Shown here: positions 35,257-44,227 of the stretch, in pieces
Layout: every line of letters begins with the position of its first letter
Numbering within the stretch: the first letter of the stretch is position 1
Source of the DNA: Pseudocalidococcus sp964653145
GTDB lineage: Bacteria > Cyanobacteriota > Cyanobacteriia > Thermosynechococcales > Thermosynechococcaceae
DNA length: 64,000 bases
Direction: 5' to 3'
Assembly: GCA_964653145.1 (NCBI GenBank)
Contig: CAZZCG010000012.1
Coordinates: 1-64,000, forward strand
Notes under the pieces: model-generated
The model's database searches: none
Seen by the model: only the letters and a program-made list of their open reading frames with translations
What the model was told of the DNA's origin: nothing
Made by a program: the position numbers and the translations under genes

Positions 35257-35560
<304 letters not shown>

Positions 35561-35920
35561 GGAAGTTTACTAGTCTAGTTTTTTCATCAGAATCACAAAT
35601 GCTGGGTGATGTTTAGAAGGTATTTCACAGATCAACAGGATTTTTCCTAGACATCGCGGCCGGGTTGGTGTCCTAAACATTTTTCCATCTGGCTCTTTAT
35701 GAACCGCTCCCTGGTTGAGGTTTAAAACAGCCCTAAATCCTGCCTCTGTGTCTTGCACTTGTTCTGGGTTAGGAAAGGAATGTGACGGGTCAAGAAATGG
35801 GCTTGGGAGGGCTGCTAGGGAACCAGGCCTGGGAACTGAGGGAGGTGAACGGTTGGTTCAGGAAAGTTGTGCTAGTCTGGGGAATAAATTTTTTACCCTT
35901 AACCTGAGCTGCTACATCCT
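35561..35920. other. Intergenic region between oriC and urtE
   Basis: No convincing gene. Short frames on both strands lack ribosome sites and protein-like composition. It should carry the urtE promoter; no confident hexamers were picked out. Confidence 0.5.
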
Positions 35921-36634
35921 ATGGATAGCCCGACATTGCGTGTTGATGGCCTGAATGTGTACTACGGCGAGAGTCATATTCTTCGGGATGTGGACATGGG
36001 GGTGGCGGCGGGGAAAATGGTCTGCTTGATTGGGCGTAATGGGGTTGGTAAAACAACGCTCCTGAAAACCATCATGGGATTGCTGAAACCAAGAAGTGGG
36101 GACATTGCCTTCCAAGGACGTTCCCTGGCCAATGTCACCTCGGATCAGCGTGCTCGGGCTGGAATTGGCTATGTGCCCCAGGGAAGAGAAATCATTCCGC
36201 GGTTAACGGTGGGAGAAAACTTGCTCCTTGGCCTGGAGGCAACTAAGTCTGGGGTCAAGCCCAATGCCAAAGTCCCCGAGGAGATTTTTGAACTTTTTCC
36301 GGTTTTGAAAACGATGCTGAATCGGATGGGGGGGGATTTGAGCGGTGGACAGCAACAACAATTAGCCATTGCCCGAGCATTAATGGGAAAACCCAAACTA
36401 TTAGTTTTAGATGAGCCGACGGAGGGTATTCAACCATCAATTATTTTAGAAATTGAGGCGGCGGTAAAACGAATTGTACGGGAAACTGGAATTTCCGTGT
36501 TGTTGGTGGAGCAGCATTTACATTTTGTTCGCCAGGCCGATTGGTACTATGCCATGCAAAAGGGGGGAATTGTTTCTCAAGGGCCGACTAGTGAGTTGAG
36601 TAATGATGTGATTCAGCGATTCTTGGCTGTTTAG
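35921..36634 (+). CDS. urtE: Urea ABC transporter ATPase UrtE
   Basis: 237 residues, LivF-like. Walker A is LIGRNGVGKTTLLKT (37-51), Q-loop region YVPQGREIIPRLTV, signature LSGGQQQQLAIARAL, and Walker B LLVLDEPTEGIQPSII. GRNGVGKTTLLKTIMGLL and TEGIQPS are typical of UrtE, one of two ATPases of the nitrogen-regulated urea importer. The other urt genes are not in the window, so it may be a detached member or a paralogue. It is convergent with kdpD, 22 bp apart. Confidence 0.82.
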   Translation: MDSPTLRVDGLNVYYGESHILRDVDMGVAAGKMVCLIGRNGVGKTTLLKTIMGLLKPRSGDIAFQGRSLANVTSDQRARAGIGYVPQGREIIPRLTVGENLLLGLEATKSGVKPNAKVPEEIFELFPVLKTMLNRMGGDLSGGQQQQLAIARALMGKPKLLVLDEPTEGIQPSIILEIEAAVKRIVRETGISVLLVEQHLHFVRQADWYYAMQKGGIVSQGPTSELSNDVIQRFLAV

Positions 36635-36656
36635 CCTAACTCAAATTGAGTATTGC

Positions 36657-37781
36657 CTAGGACGTATTAGCAATGATATGTAAATCTACAGTTGCTAGTT
36701 TTCGCATTAATTTCTGACTAATCGATCCTCGTAACATGGTTTGCCAACGACTACGTCGGCTTTCGCCAATGACTATTTGGGTAACGTGTTTTTCTTGAAC
36801 AACTTGAGCAATGGTACCGACAATATCAGTAGCTTCAATCCGAATAAATTCTCCTTGAAATTCTTGACAAAGACGTTCACAGGTTTCGATGTATAGAGAC
36901 TCCGACTTTGTTAAAAACCGATTCGGATCCGCGACGAATAGCACATATAATTTGGCATTCATGTAGTGAGCGATTCGTCCCCCTCGCCGCATTAGTTGCA
37001 CTGAATTGGGATAGGTGGAAATACAAACTAAAACTCGCTCTTGAATGTTACAGTAATCCTGCTCCATTGAACGAATATCGTCTTCAACGCTGTCAGCAAT
37101 TTCCCGTAAAGAAAGCTCACGGAGTAAGGTTAAAGTTTGGCGTTGAAAGAAGTTTTGTAGGGCTTGATCAATCTTTTCCGGCGCATAGATTTTTCCTTCC
37201 CTTAGACGCTCTTGCAGTGTTTCAGGCGTGACATCAACAACAACAACTTCTTCCGCTTCATCCAAAAGTCGATCGGGGATTCGTTCGCGCACAACTATAC
37301 TGGAAATTTTGAAGACTAAATCATTAAGGCTTTCTAAGTGTTGAATATTGACAGTCGAGTAGACATCAATACCCGCTTGTAAAATTACTTCAACATCTTG
37401 ATAGCGTTTCTCCCGTTCTGAACCAGGAATATTCGTATGGGCGAGTTCATCGATTAAAACCAGTTGGGGATTGCGGGTGATAATGGCCTCTACATCCATT
37501 TCTAATAAATTTCGCCCTTGCCAAATCAACTGTTTACGAGGAATTAGCTCCAGACCTTGGGCTTTATCTAACGTTTCTTGCCGACCGTGGGTTTCTAACA
37601 GGCCAATAACAACATCTAAACCTTCATCTTTAAGTCGTTTTCCTTCCTCTAACATTCTGTAGGTTTTACCCACACCTGGACACATCCCAATAAAAATCTT
37701 ATGTTTGCCGCGCCGATGAGTGCCGATGTGGTTGTGGATTTCCAGAATAGGTTGGGCATTAAATGAATCTACATTATCCAT
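36657..37781 (-). CDS. kdpD: KdpD N-terminal sensor protein without histidine kinase domain
   Basis: 374 residues, against nearly 900 for E. coli KdpD. It holds the KdpD domain with Walker A-type GMCPGVGKTYRMLEEG and Walker B-type LVLIDELAHTN, then a universal-stress-protein-like domain (ERVLVCISTYPNSVQLMRRG). The four membrane helices and the kinase are absent, and no kdpE follows. Short KdpD of this kind is known from cyanobacterial kdp operons such as that of Anabaena. It may sense K+, ATP or c-di-AMP and act through a separate kinase. Confidence 0.93.
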   Translation of the reverse strand: MDNVDSFNAQPILEIHNHIGTHRRGKHKIFIGMCPGVGKTYRMLEEGKRLKDEGLDVVIGLLETHGRQETLDKAQGLELIPRKQLIWQGRNLLEMDVEAIITRNPQLVLIDELAHTNIPGSEREKRYQDVEVILQAGIDVYSTVNIQHLESLNDLVFKISSIVVRERIPDRLLDEAEEVVVVDVTPETLQERLREGKIYAPEKIDQALQNFFQRQTLTLLRELSLREIADSVEDDIRSMEQDYCNIQERVLVCISTYPNSVQLMRRGGRIAHYMNAKLYVLFVADPNRFLTKSESLYIETCERLCQEFQGEFIRIEATDIVGTIAQVVQEKHVTQIVIGESRRSRWQTMLRGSISQKLMRKLATVDLHIIANTS

Positions 37782-37800
37782 TGATAATAAACCTTAAATT

Positions 37801-38370
37801 CTAAAGCTGATCTAAGGCTAAATTCAGTTGCAAGATGTTTACGCCGGGCTCACCAAAAATGCCTAAAAAACGGCTGTCTGTATGTTTCTCGATCAGAGTT
37901 TGAACTTGATCCGGTGAAAGATTCCGGGCCTGGGCAATCCGGTTAGCTTGGTTTTGAGCTGAGGCAATTGAAATATGGGGATCTAGACCAGAACCAGAAC
38001 TATAGACTAAATCCGCTGTGGGTTTAATACCTGCCGTTTTTAAGCGAGTGATTTCAGGTTTAATTCGGTCTAACAGTTCGGGATTGCTGGGAGCTAAATT
38101 GCTGGCTCCTGAGAGGCCGGTGGGTTGGGCATCTTCTCCTTCGCTATAATTAATTGCACTGGGACGACCCCCAAAATAGCGATCTGAGGTAAATGTTTGG
38201 CCAATTAAAGCTGAACCGATAATTTTTTGATTTGAGTTGGTGATTAGACTACCGTTGGCCTGGAATGGGAATGCGACTTGACCAATGACTAGAATAAGCA
38301 AGGGGTAAATTAAAGCTGTTAAGATCCAGAGCATGGCTGAACTGCGAATCGCAATAACTAAATCACGCAT
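37801..38370 (-). CDS. kdpC: Potassium-transporting ATPase subunit KdpC
   Basis: 189 residues. An N-terminal helix (about 12-32) anchors a periplasmic domain with the family signatures LIGQTFTSDRYFGGRPS and GSGLDPHIS. KdpC stabilises the KdpA-KdpB complex. Its start codon lies inside the last codons of the 21-residue micro-ORF, with an 8-bp overlap. Confidence 0.95.
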   Translation of the reverse strand: MRDLVIAIRSSAMLWILTALIYPLLILVIGQVAFPFQANGSLITNSNQKIIGSALIGQTFTSDRYFGGRPSAINYSEGEDAQPTGLSGASNLAPSNPELLDRIKPEITRLKTAGIKPTADLVYSSGSGLDPHISIASAQNQANRIAQARNLSPDQVQTLIEKHTDSRFLGIFGEPGVNILQLNLALDQL

Positions 38371-38428
38371 AATGTTTAAAACTCTTAATCACAACCAAGG
38401 CAAACAGAATTACAGCAAAAATCAACAT
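38363..38428 (-). CDS. 21-residue membrane micro-ORF between kdpG and kdpC
   Basis: ATG 38428-38426 to TGA 38365-38363, encoding MLIFAVILFALVVIKSFKHYA, a single hydrophobic helix with a basic tail. An AAGGA ribosome site lies about 7 bases upstream, and the stop overlaps the kdpC start, as expected for translational coupling. E. coli KdpF is a 29-residue one-helix subunit of the same complex. Whether this is a functional KdpF-like peptide or a leader for kdpC is inference. Confidence 0.55.
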   Translation of the reverse strand: MLIFAVILFALVVIKSFKHYA

Positions 38429-38437
38429 GATACATCC

Positions 38438-38713
38438 TTAAAATCGTTCTGGCTCGATAATCACCACCATTAAATAAATGCCCAGGCCAAGCACCAGTAC
38501 CAACAACCCGGCAATCGCATAAAGACTCCCCCGACTCATGACTTCACCTGTGGCTCCATAAACCCCCTTCGCTAAGACTAATTGCAGTAACAATAAACCC
38601 AGAATGGCAAGAAACCGATTGCGACTTTTAGGCGAAATATCCATCAGATTTAATGACCGTAATGAATCTCTGACCAGGCCTGGAATATCGGGATTGGAAG
38701 TTTTCATAATCAA
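38438..38713 (-). CDS. kdpG: KdpG-like small protein with KdpF-type C-terminus
   Basis: 91 residues between kdpB and kdpC, the place of kdpG in the cyanobacterial kdpABGCD operon. Two hydrophobic helices are seen, at about 31-52 and 62-86. The second ends in YLMVVIIEPERF, which closely resembles the C-terminal PERF of KdpF peptides. It therefore looks like KdpF with an added N-terminal helix. KdpF stabilises the KdpABC complex and may be replaced by this protein. Confidence 0.75.
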   Translation of the reverse strand: MIMKTSNPDIPGLVRDSLRSLNLMDISPKSRNRFLAILGLLLLQLVLAKGVYGATGEVMSRGSLYAIAGLLVLVLGLGIYLMVVIIEPERF

Positions 38714-38748
38714 AACCCTAAAAAGCTGATGGTTAAGTCACAATCGAA

Positions 38749-40830
38749 TTAAACGAATCCAACACTATCAATCACCACATCAATGACTTTAATTGCAATA
38801 AATGGCGCAATAATTCCCCCCAGGCCATAGATGAGGATGTTCCGTTGTAACAGTTGATTGGCAGTTAAAGGTCGGAAATTCACACCCTTCAACGCTAAGG
38901 GAATCAATGCCGGAATAATCAGTGCGTTATAAATCAAAGCCGATAATACTGCCGATTCAGGACTTTTTAACCCCATGATATTCAACGCTCCAATGCCCGC
39001 CGCGGCAAACATGGCCGGAATAATTGCAAAATACTTAGCGACATCATTGGCAATGGAAAACGTGGTTAAGGCTCCCCGAGTAATCAGTAATTGTTTTCCA
39101 ATTGTGACTAAGTCAATTAACTTGGTCGGGTCGGAGTCTAAGTCCACCATGTTCGCAGCTTCTTTGGCGGCTTGGGTTCCAGAATTCATCGCTAGACCAA
39201 CATTGGCCTGGGCTAAAGCTGGAGCATCATTCGTTCCATCGCCGGTCATGGCTACGAGTTTCCCCTTGGCCTGTTCCTGTTGAATCACCCGAATTTTATC
39301 TTCTGGGGTCGCCTCGGCAATAAAGTCATCCACCCCCGCTTCTTGGGCAATGTATTGGGCGGTGATGTGGTTATCCCCTGTGAGCATGATGGTTTTGACT
39401 CCCATCCGCCGCAGTTGGGCAAAGCGTTCTCGAATCCCTGGCTTAATAATGTCTTTGAGGTAAATCACTCCATAGATTTCTTGATCTTGGCAAACTGCTA
39501 AGGGTGTTCCTCCTTGACGTGACACGGTTTCAAAGGCTGTGTCCACATCAGGCGTGGCCTGGCCTCCCCGTGAACGGACAAATCCCCGAATCGCATCCAC
39601 GGCTCCTTTCCGAAATTCTGTGCCTTGGGGTAAATCGGTGCCACTCATCCGGGTTCGGGCGGAAAACTCAACTCCGGTAGCTGTCTTAAGTGGAAAGTCA
39701 ACCTTAGCTCCCAACTGCTCGGCTAAACGGACGATGGATTTACCCTCTGGGGTCGTATCAAAAATACTGGCAGCCAAAGCAATCTGAGCCACTTTTTCTA
39801 AGGGATGACCATTGACTGGAATAAACGATTCAGCCAAGCGGTTGCCTAACGTAATAGTTCCGGTTTTATCCAAGACCAAGGTATTAATATCCCCACAGGC
39901 CTCAACCGCTCGCCCGGAAGTTGCCACGACATTAAACTGGGCCACCCGATCCATCCCGGCAATCCCAATCGCACTTAAGAGACCGCCAATGGTTGTGGGA
40001 ATTAGCGCCACTAACAAGGCAATCAAAATCGCCACACTGACCGAACTGTTCACATAATTGGCCGGGAAGGGTAATGTTGCCACCACAATCAAAAACACCA
40101 AGGTCAAGACCGCTAACAACACAGTTAAGGCAATTTCATTGGGGGTTTTGCTGCGTTCGGCACCTTCAACCAGAGCAATCATCCGATCTATAAAGCCTTT
40201 GCCCGGATCCACCGTAATTGCAATCAATAGCTCATCGGAAATCACCCGTGTTCCCCCCGTCACCGAACTGGCCACATCAGATCCCGGTTCTTTAAGGACA
40301 GGGGCTGATTCACCCGTAATCGCCGACTCATCCACCGCCGCCACACCCGCCAAAACCTCCCCATCCATCGGGATCATCTCTCCGGCAACAACTCTAATCC
40401 GATCCCCTTTGCGGAGGGTACTGGAATTAACGGCGATAAAACTGCCATCGGGATTTTGCTTTTGGGAAGTGCTATCGGAACGAGTGGATCGTAAAGCATC
40501 GGCCTGGGCTTTCCCGCGTCCTTCCGCAACCGATTCGGCAAAATTGGCAAAGATCACAGTCGCCAGCAAAATGACACAAATTGAACCATTAAACAGATGT
40601 GATCGATCACTGGTAACGACCCCAAACAGGCCTGGGTTTAGCGTTAATAAAAATGTAATCAATGTTCCCACCCAGACGAGAAACATGACCGGATTTTTAA
40701 CAGCAATGCGAGGATCGAGCTTTAAGACAGCCTCCCAGGCCGCGCGTTGATAAAGACCGGATAAATTCGCTTTGGGGGTATGACGCCGACTAGAGCGTGG
40801 GCCGCCGGGTTGAGTGAGTTTAGTTCCCAT
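38749..40830 (-). CDS. kdpB: Potassium-transporting P-type ATPase KdpB
   Basis: 693 residues. The phosphorylation motif DKTGTIT, the TGES actuator motif (AITGESAPVLKEPGSD), the nucleotide-domain stretch EFSARTRMSGTDLP and the hinge MTGDGTNDAPALAQANVGLAM are all present. Seven helices are arranged as in class IA pumps. It hydrolyses ATP to drive K+ taken up through KdpA. An unrelated open frame of 230 codons on the opposite strand is a shadow. Confidence 0.98.
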   Translation of the reverse strand: MGTKLTQPGGPRSSRRHTPKANLSGLYQRAAWEAVLKLDPRIAVKNPVMFLVWVGTLITFLLTLNPGLFGVVTSDRSHLFNGSICVILLATVIFANFAESVAEGRGKAQADALRSTRSDSTSQKQNPDGSFIAVNSSTLRKGDRIRVVAGEMIPMDGEVLAGVAAVDESAITGESAPVLKEPGSDVASSVTGGTRVISDELLIAITVDPGKGFIDRMIALVEGAERSKTPNEIALTVLLAVLTLVFLIVVATLPFPANYVNSSVSVAILIALLVALIPTTIGGLLSAIGIAGMDRVAQFNVVATSGRAVEACGDINTLVLDKTGTITLGNRLAESFIPVNGHPLEKVAQIALAASIFDTTPEGKSIVRLAEQLGAKVDFPLKTATGVEFSARTRMSGTDLPQGTEFRKGAVDAIRGFVRSRGGQATPDVDTAFETVSRQGGTPLAVCQDQEIYGVIYLKDIIKPGIRERFAQLRRMGVKTIMLTGDNHITAQYIAQEAGVDDFIAEATPEDKIRVIQQEQAKGKLVAMTGDGTNDAPALAQANVGLAMNSGTQAAKEAANMVDLDSDPTKLIDLVTIGKQLLITRGALTTFSIANDVAKYFAIIPAMFAAAGIGALNIMGLKSPESAVLSALIYNALIIPALIPLALKGVNFRPLTANQLLQRNILIYGLGGIIAPFIAIKVIDVVIDSVGFV

Positions 40831-40862
40831 ACTTTTTATCCTGATTCCTGTATCAATGTTGG

Positions 40863-42560
40863 TTAGGAAAGATTTAATGTCGTTCGGGCAATTTCAAATG
40901 CTTCGGCAATTGGCCCTAAGGCCAGCACAGGGAGAAAGGTCAATGCTCCCAAAATTAAGATCGAGCCACCCGTCACCGCCGTAAACAAAACCGTATCGGT
41001 TCGCAATGTGCCAATGGTTTCTGGGACACGTTGCTTTTGTGACATACTTTCCGCCAGAAAAATAAGGGCCACAATCGGCACATATCGCCCGGCAATGAGG
41101 GAAAATGTGGCACTTAAATTCCACCAAAGCGTGTTGTCCCCCAGGCCCTCAAACCCTGAACCATTGTTGGCCGCGGCTGATGCATATTCATAAACCACTT
41201 GGGAAATACCGTGAAACCCTGGATTACTGACGCCTGCTAACTGCTCTGGAAAGGCCAGGGTAATTGCGCCGGGAATCAGGATTGCAATCGGATGAATCAG
41301 TAAAATCACACTGGCTAGAACAATTTCCCGTTTTTCAATTTTCCGACCGAGAAACTCTGGAGTCCGCCCCACCATCAGGCCTGTTAAAAACACCGTCAGA
41401 ATCAAAAATACAAAGAGATAAGCCGTTCCTGTCCCTTGACCGCCCCAAATAATTTGGAGAAACATATCCGACAGTGTGGAAAATCCCCCCGGTGGCATTA
41501 AGGAATCATGCATCCCATTGACTGCCCCACACATGGTTGCTGTAGTTGCCACTGCCCAGAGCGCGGTTAGAGCCCAACCAAACCGAACTTCTTTGCCTTC
41601 TAAGTTGGGGGCTGACTCACCTAAGAGCATATTTACAATGGAATTCCCTTCTGCTTCGCCAATCGCTGTAATGGCAATCAACAAAGCAAAGATAATAAAC
41701 ACCAGCCAGAACAATAGCCAGCCTTGTTTAGGATTATCAGCCATTTGTCCATAGGTAATAACTAAGCCCATCGGAATCACGAGCATGATGACGGTTTCTA
41801 ATACATTTGTGAAGTTGTTGGGATTTTCAAAGGGATGGGCTGAGTTAATGCCAAAAAAGCCGCCGCCATTTTCTCCCAGTTGTTTGATGATTTCAAAATG
41901 AGCTACGGGGCCACGGGCAATAAATTGAGTTGCTCCTTCTAGGGTTGTAACTTCTGCTGGGCCGGCAAGGGTTTCGGGAACTCCAGCCATGACTAATACA
42001 ATGGCCCCAATGATGGAAATAGGTAAGAGAATCCGGGTGATCGCTAAAACTAAATCCTGATAGAAATTACCCAGTGGTTGTCCCGTTAGGCCCCGAATAA
42101 AGGCGATGGCTACTGCAATTCCGGTTGCTGCCGAGGTAAACATTAAATACCCTAACCCCCCGGCCTGGGTGAGATAACTGTAGGTGGTTTCGCCGGAATA
42201 GTGTTGTTGATTTGTATTGGTGACAAAGGAAACGGCGGTGTGGACAGCTAAATCCCAGCTTGGCGCACTTAAACCCGTTGGATTGAGAGGTAAAAATCCT
42301 TGTGCCAGTTGCAGACCAAAGACAAATACACCCATGACCAAATTACTCAGGAGTAGGGAACGAATGTATTGTCCGGCGGTCATTGAAATTTGAGGGTTAA
42401 TCCCACTGAGACGAAATAGAAACCGCTCTAGAGGTAAACAAATCCGCTCTAACTTGGTTCGTTCTCCCATAAACATGGCGGCTATGTAGGTTCCTAAGGG
42501 GGGAGCGACCACAGCTAGAATGACTAAAATCAATACAATTTGGAGAAAACCAAACGACAT
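40863..42560 (-). CDS. kdpA: Potassium-transporting ATPase channel subunit KdpA
   Basis: 565 residues, ten hydrophobic helices, with the selectivity-filter-like turns of the SKT family, for example FVTNTNQQHYSGE, GENGGGFFGINSAHPFENP and ANNGSGFEGLGDNTLWWN. It forms the K+ pathway of the Kdp pump. It lies 6 bp after the RCK_C gene and 32 bp before kdpB, so all are one operon. Confidence 0.97.
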   Translation of the reverse strand: MSFGFLQIVLILVILAVVAPPLGTYIAAMFMGERTKLERICLPLERFLFRLSGINPQISMTAGQYIRSLLLSNLVMGVFVFGLQLAQGFLPLNPTGLSAPSWDLAVHTAVSFVTNTNQQHYSGETTYSYLTQAGGLGYLMFTSAATGIAVAIAFIRGLTGQPLGNFYQDLVLAITRILLPISIIGAIVLVMAGVPETLAGPAEVTTLEGATQFIARGPVAHFEIIKQLGENGGGFFGINSAHPFENPNNFTNVLETVIMLVIPMGLVITYGQMADNPKQGWLLFWLVFIIFALLIAITAIGEAEGNSIVNMLLGESAPNLEGKEVRFGWALTALWAVATTATMCGAVNGMHDSLMPPGGFSTLSDMFLQIIWGGQGTGTAYLFVFLILTVFLTGLMVGRTPEFLGRKIEKREIVLASVILLIHPIAILIPGAITLAFPEQLAGVSNPGFHGISQVVYEYASAAANNGSGFEGLGDNTLWWNLSATFSLIAGRYVPIVALIFLAESMSQKQRVPETIGTLRTDTVLFTAVTGGSILILGALTFLPVLALGPIAEAFEIARTTLNLS

Positions 42561-42566
42561 AGTTTT

Positions 42567-42860
42567 TTAACCGTAATATCGAGGACGAGAATAAATATCA
42601 GGAGTCAGGGTTGATAAGCAGTGCAAAGCATCAGTTTCATTGAGACGCGCCTGTAGTTCTACCTCCCAGGCCCCGTTGACTGCTACGGCTAATAACCTAT
42701 CTCCCACTTGAATTAGGGGATCTTCAGCCATTGTGAGCAGTTGATTATTCCTAATGATTCCCAGGCCATGGCAATCCGGTGGTAAAACTAAGCGAGAAAA
42801 CCGTTGACCTTGATGGGCATGATTAGCAAACACTCGCAGCATAATTAACTTTGGTCTCAT
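42567..42860 (-). CDS. Stand-alone TrkA-C (RCK_C)-like protein at the head of the kdp operon
   Basis: 97 residues with a GGGAGG ribosome site 5 bases before the ATG. SRLVLPPDCHGLGIIRNNQLLTMAEDPLIQVGDRLLAVAV is the TrkA-C/RCK_C fold, known to bind ligands such as c-di-AMP in K+ transport proteins. No NAD-binding TrkA-N half is attached. It is the first gene of the kdp transcript and may gate or regulate the pump in response to a nucleotide. Confidence 0.75.
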   Translation of the reverse strand: MRPKLIMLRVFANHAHQGQRFSRLVLPPDCHGLGIIRNNQLLTMAEDPLIQVGDRLLAVAVNGAWEVELQARLNETDALHCLSTLTPDIYSRPRYYG

Positions 42861-43022
42861 TTGAGCCTCCCGTTCCCAAAGACATAGGGAATTAAATTGG
42901 GCTTCACTAGCTTCAATCTAACGGGGAAATTGGGAAAAAATTACGAAAAATCAAGGTTTAAGCTGAATTTATAACTCTAGGTTTAATCCCTGTTTAGAAG
43001 GCGTTTAGGCGACTAACTAGAA

Positions 43023-43044
43023 ATCTATACCAAATGATATAGAT
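43023..43044. promoter_or_regulatory. Inverted repeat between divergent kdp and two-component operons
   Basis: ATCTATA at 43023-43029 and TATAGAT at 43038-43044 form a perfect 7-bp inverted repeat with an 8-bp spacer. It is the only strong dyad seen in the 266-bp divergent spacer (42861-43126). It is a candidate operator for the adjacent LuxR-type regulator. Confidence 0.45.
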
Positions 43045-43126
43045 CATAAATTGGGTGCTCAACGGGGCGCGTGATCGTGTAACTAAGGCAAGATAGGAAC
43101 ATCGGGGTAATTGCACAGACTAGGCT

Positions 43127-44227
43127 ATGGCACAAATTAAGCAAATCTATTGGCTCATTAGTTTTTTGTTTCTGATTATTATTATCTTGGAATTTAGTAC
43201 ACCGCCACCCTATGTGTTTGGTTATCTTTACATCAGTGTTGTTATTTTAGCTAGCACTCAACTCAGTCAACAGGAAACGGTGATCATTACCGGATTGGGT
43301 GTGTTTTTAACCCTTTTAAACATAATTATTCCTGGCCTGGATCATGTTAACAGTATTACATTGATCAATCGCTTATTAGTTGCATTGGCTTTGATTGTCA
43401 CAGGTTGGATTGGCCGAAGATTACAAAGCTATAAACTCACGCTGGTTAAACAACAAAATCAATTAGAAAACCAGGCCAAGTTAGCCCGTATCCGTCAAGA
43501 TTTTGTTTCCACTCTCACCCATGATCTCAAAACCCCTTTAATTGGTGCCATTGAAACCCTGAAAGCAATATCGTTAGCTCAATTTGGCCCAGTTACATCT
43601 GCCCAGAAAAATGCCATTAACATTATGATTCGGAGTCATGAAACAACTTTAAATCTGGTTCAGACGATGCTAGATGTGTATGACAATGATATTAAGGGGT
43701 TAAACCTACAACCAAAACTAATCAATTTAATTAACTTAATCAATGATGTGATTGCCAATCTAACTCAACTCGCTACAACTCGAAATGTGTATTTGCGCTC
43801 AAGTCAACGAGATTCAGAATTTCAGTCAAATGGTTGGATCATTGCCGATCCTCTCCAATTAGAGCGAGTCCTAATGAATTTAATTACAAACGGAATAAAT
43901 TACTCACAACGAGGTGGAAAAGTTGAAATTCAAATCAGCCTAAAACAAGGATATTATCAGGTGAGTGTCCAAGATCAGGGATTAGGAATTAGCCCCGATG
44001 AATTACCGTTTCTCTTTGAACAATTCTATCAAGGGCATCACCACCGCCAGGCCAAGGGCACAGGTTTAGGTCTTTATCTCAGTCGGCAAATTGTCACAGC
44101 ACATGGAGGTAAACTTTGGGCCGATCCCCTGCCAACTGGTGCCAGCTTTAACTTCACGGTTCCGGCCTACTTGGGTAAATTACCTGTAGCACCTTCAGAC
44201 GAGATTAAGACGAAAACCAATGACTAA
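43127..44227 (+). CDS. Sensor histidine kinase, membrane-anchored (Hik20-like by context)
   Basis: 366 residues. Residues 1-97 form three to four membrane helices with almost no periplasmic loop. A short linker leads to the H-box FVSTLTHDLKTPLIGA with histidine 132. The N-box LMNLITNGINYS, G1 VQDQGLGISPDELPFLFEQF and G2 GTGLGLYLSRQIV follow. It overlaps the response regulator gene by 8 bases. The divergent position next to a kdp operon lacking a KdpD kinase resembles Synechocystis, where Hik20/Rre19 neighbour kdp, as I recall. Confidence 0.9.
   Translation: MAQIKQIYWLISFLFLIIIILEFSTPPPYVFGYLYISVVILASTQLSQQETVIITGLGVFLTLLNIIIPGLDHVNSITLINRLLVALALIVTGWIGRRLQSYKLTLVKQQNQLENQAKLARIRQDFVSTLTHDLKTPLIGAIETLKAISLAQFGPVTSAQKNAINIMIRSHETTLNLVQTMLDVYDNDIKGLNLQPKLINLINLINDVIANLTQLATTRNVYLRSSQRDSEFQSNGWIIADPLQLERVLMNLITNGINYSQRGGKVEIQISLKQGYYQVSVQDQGLGISPDELPFLFEQFYQGHHHRQAKGTGLGLYLSRQIVTAHGGKLWADPLPTGASFNFTVPAYLGKLPVAPSDEIKTKTND

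Noticed and set aside
35570..35954. Short frames of 62 and 79 codons on both strands after oriC
   Set aside because: They overlap each other and the urtE start, with no ribosome sites or protein-like composition.
40058..40750. 230-codon frame antisense to kdpB
   Set aside because: It is the codon shadow of a certain P-type ATPase. The translation is low-complexity Ser/Thr/Ala-rich with no motif or ribosome site.
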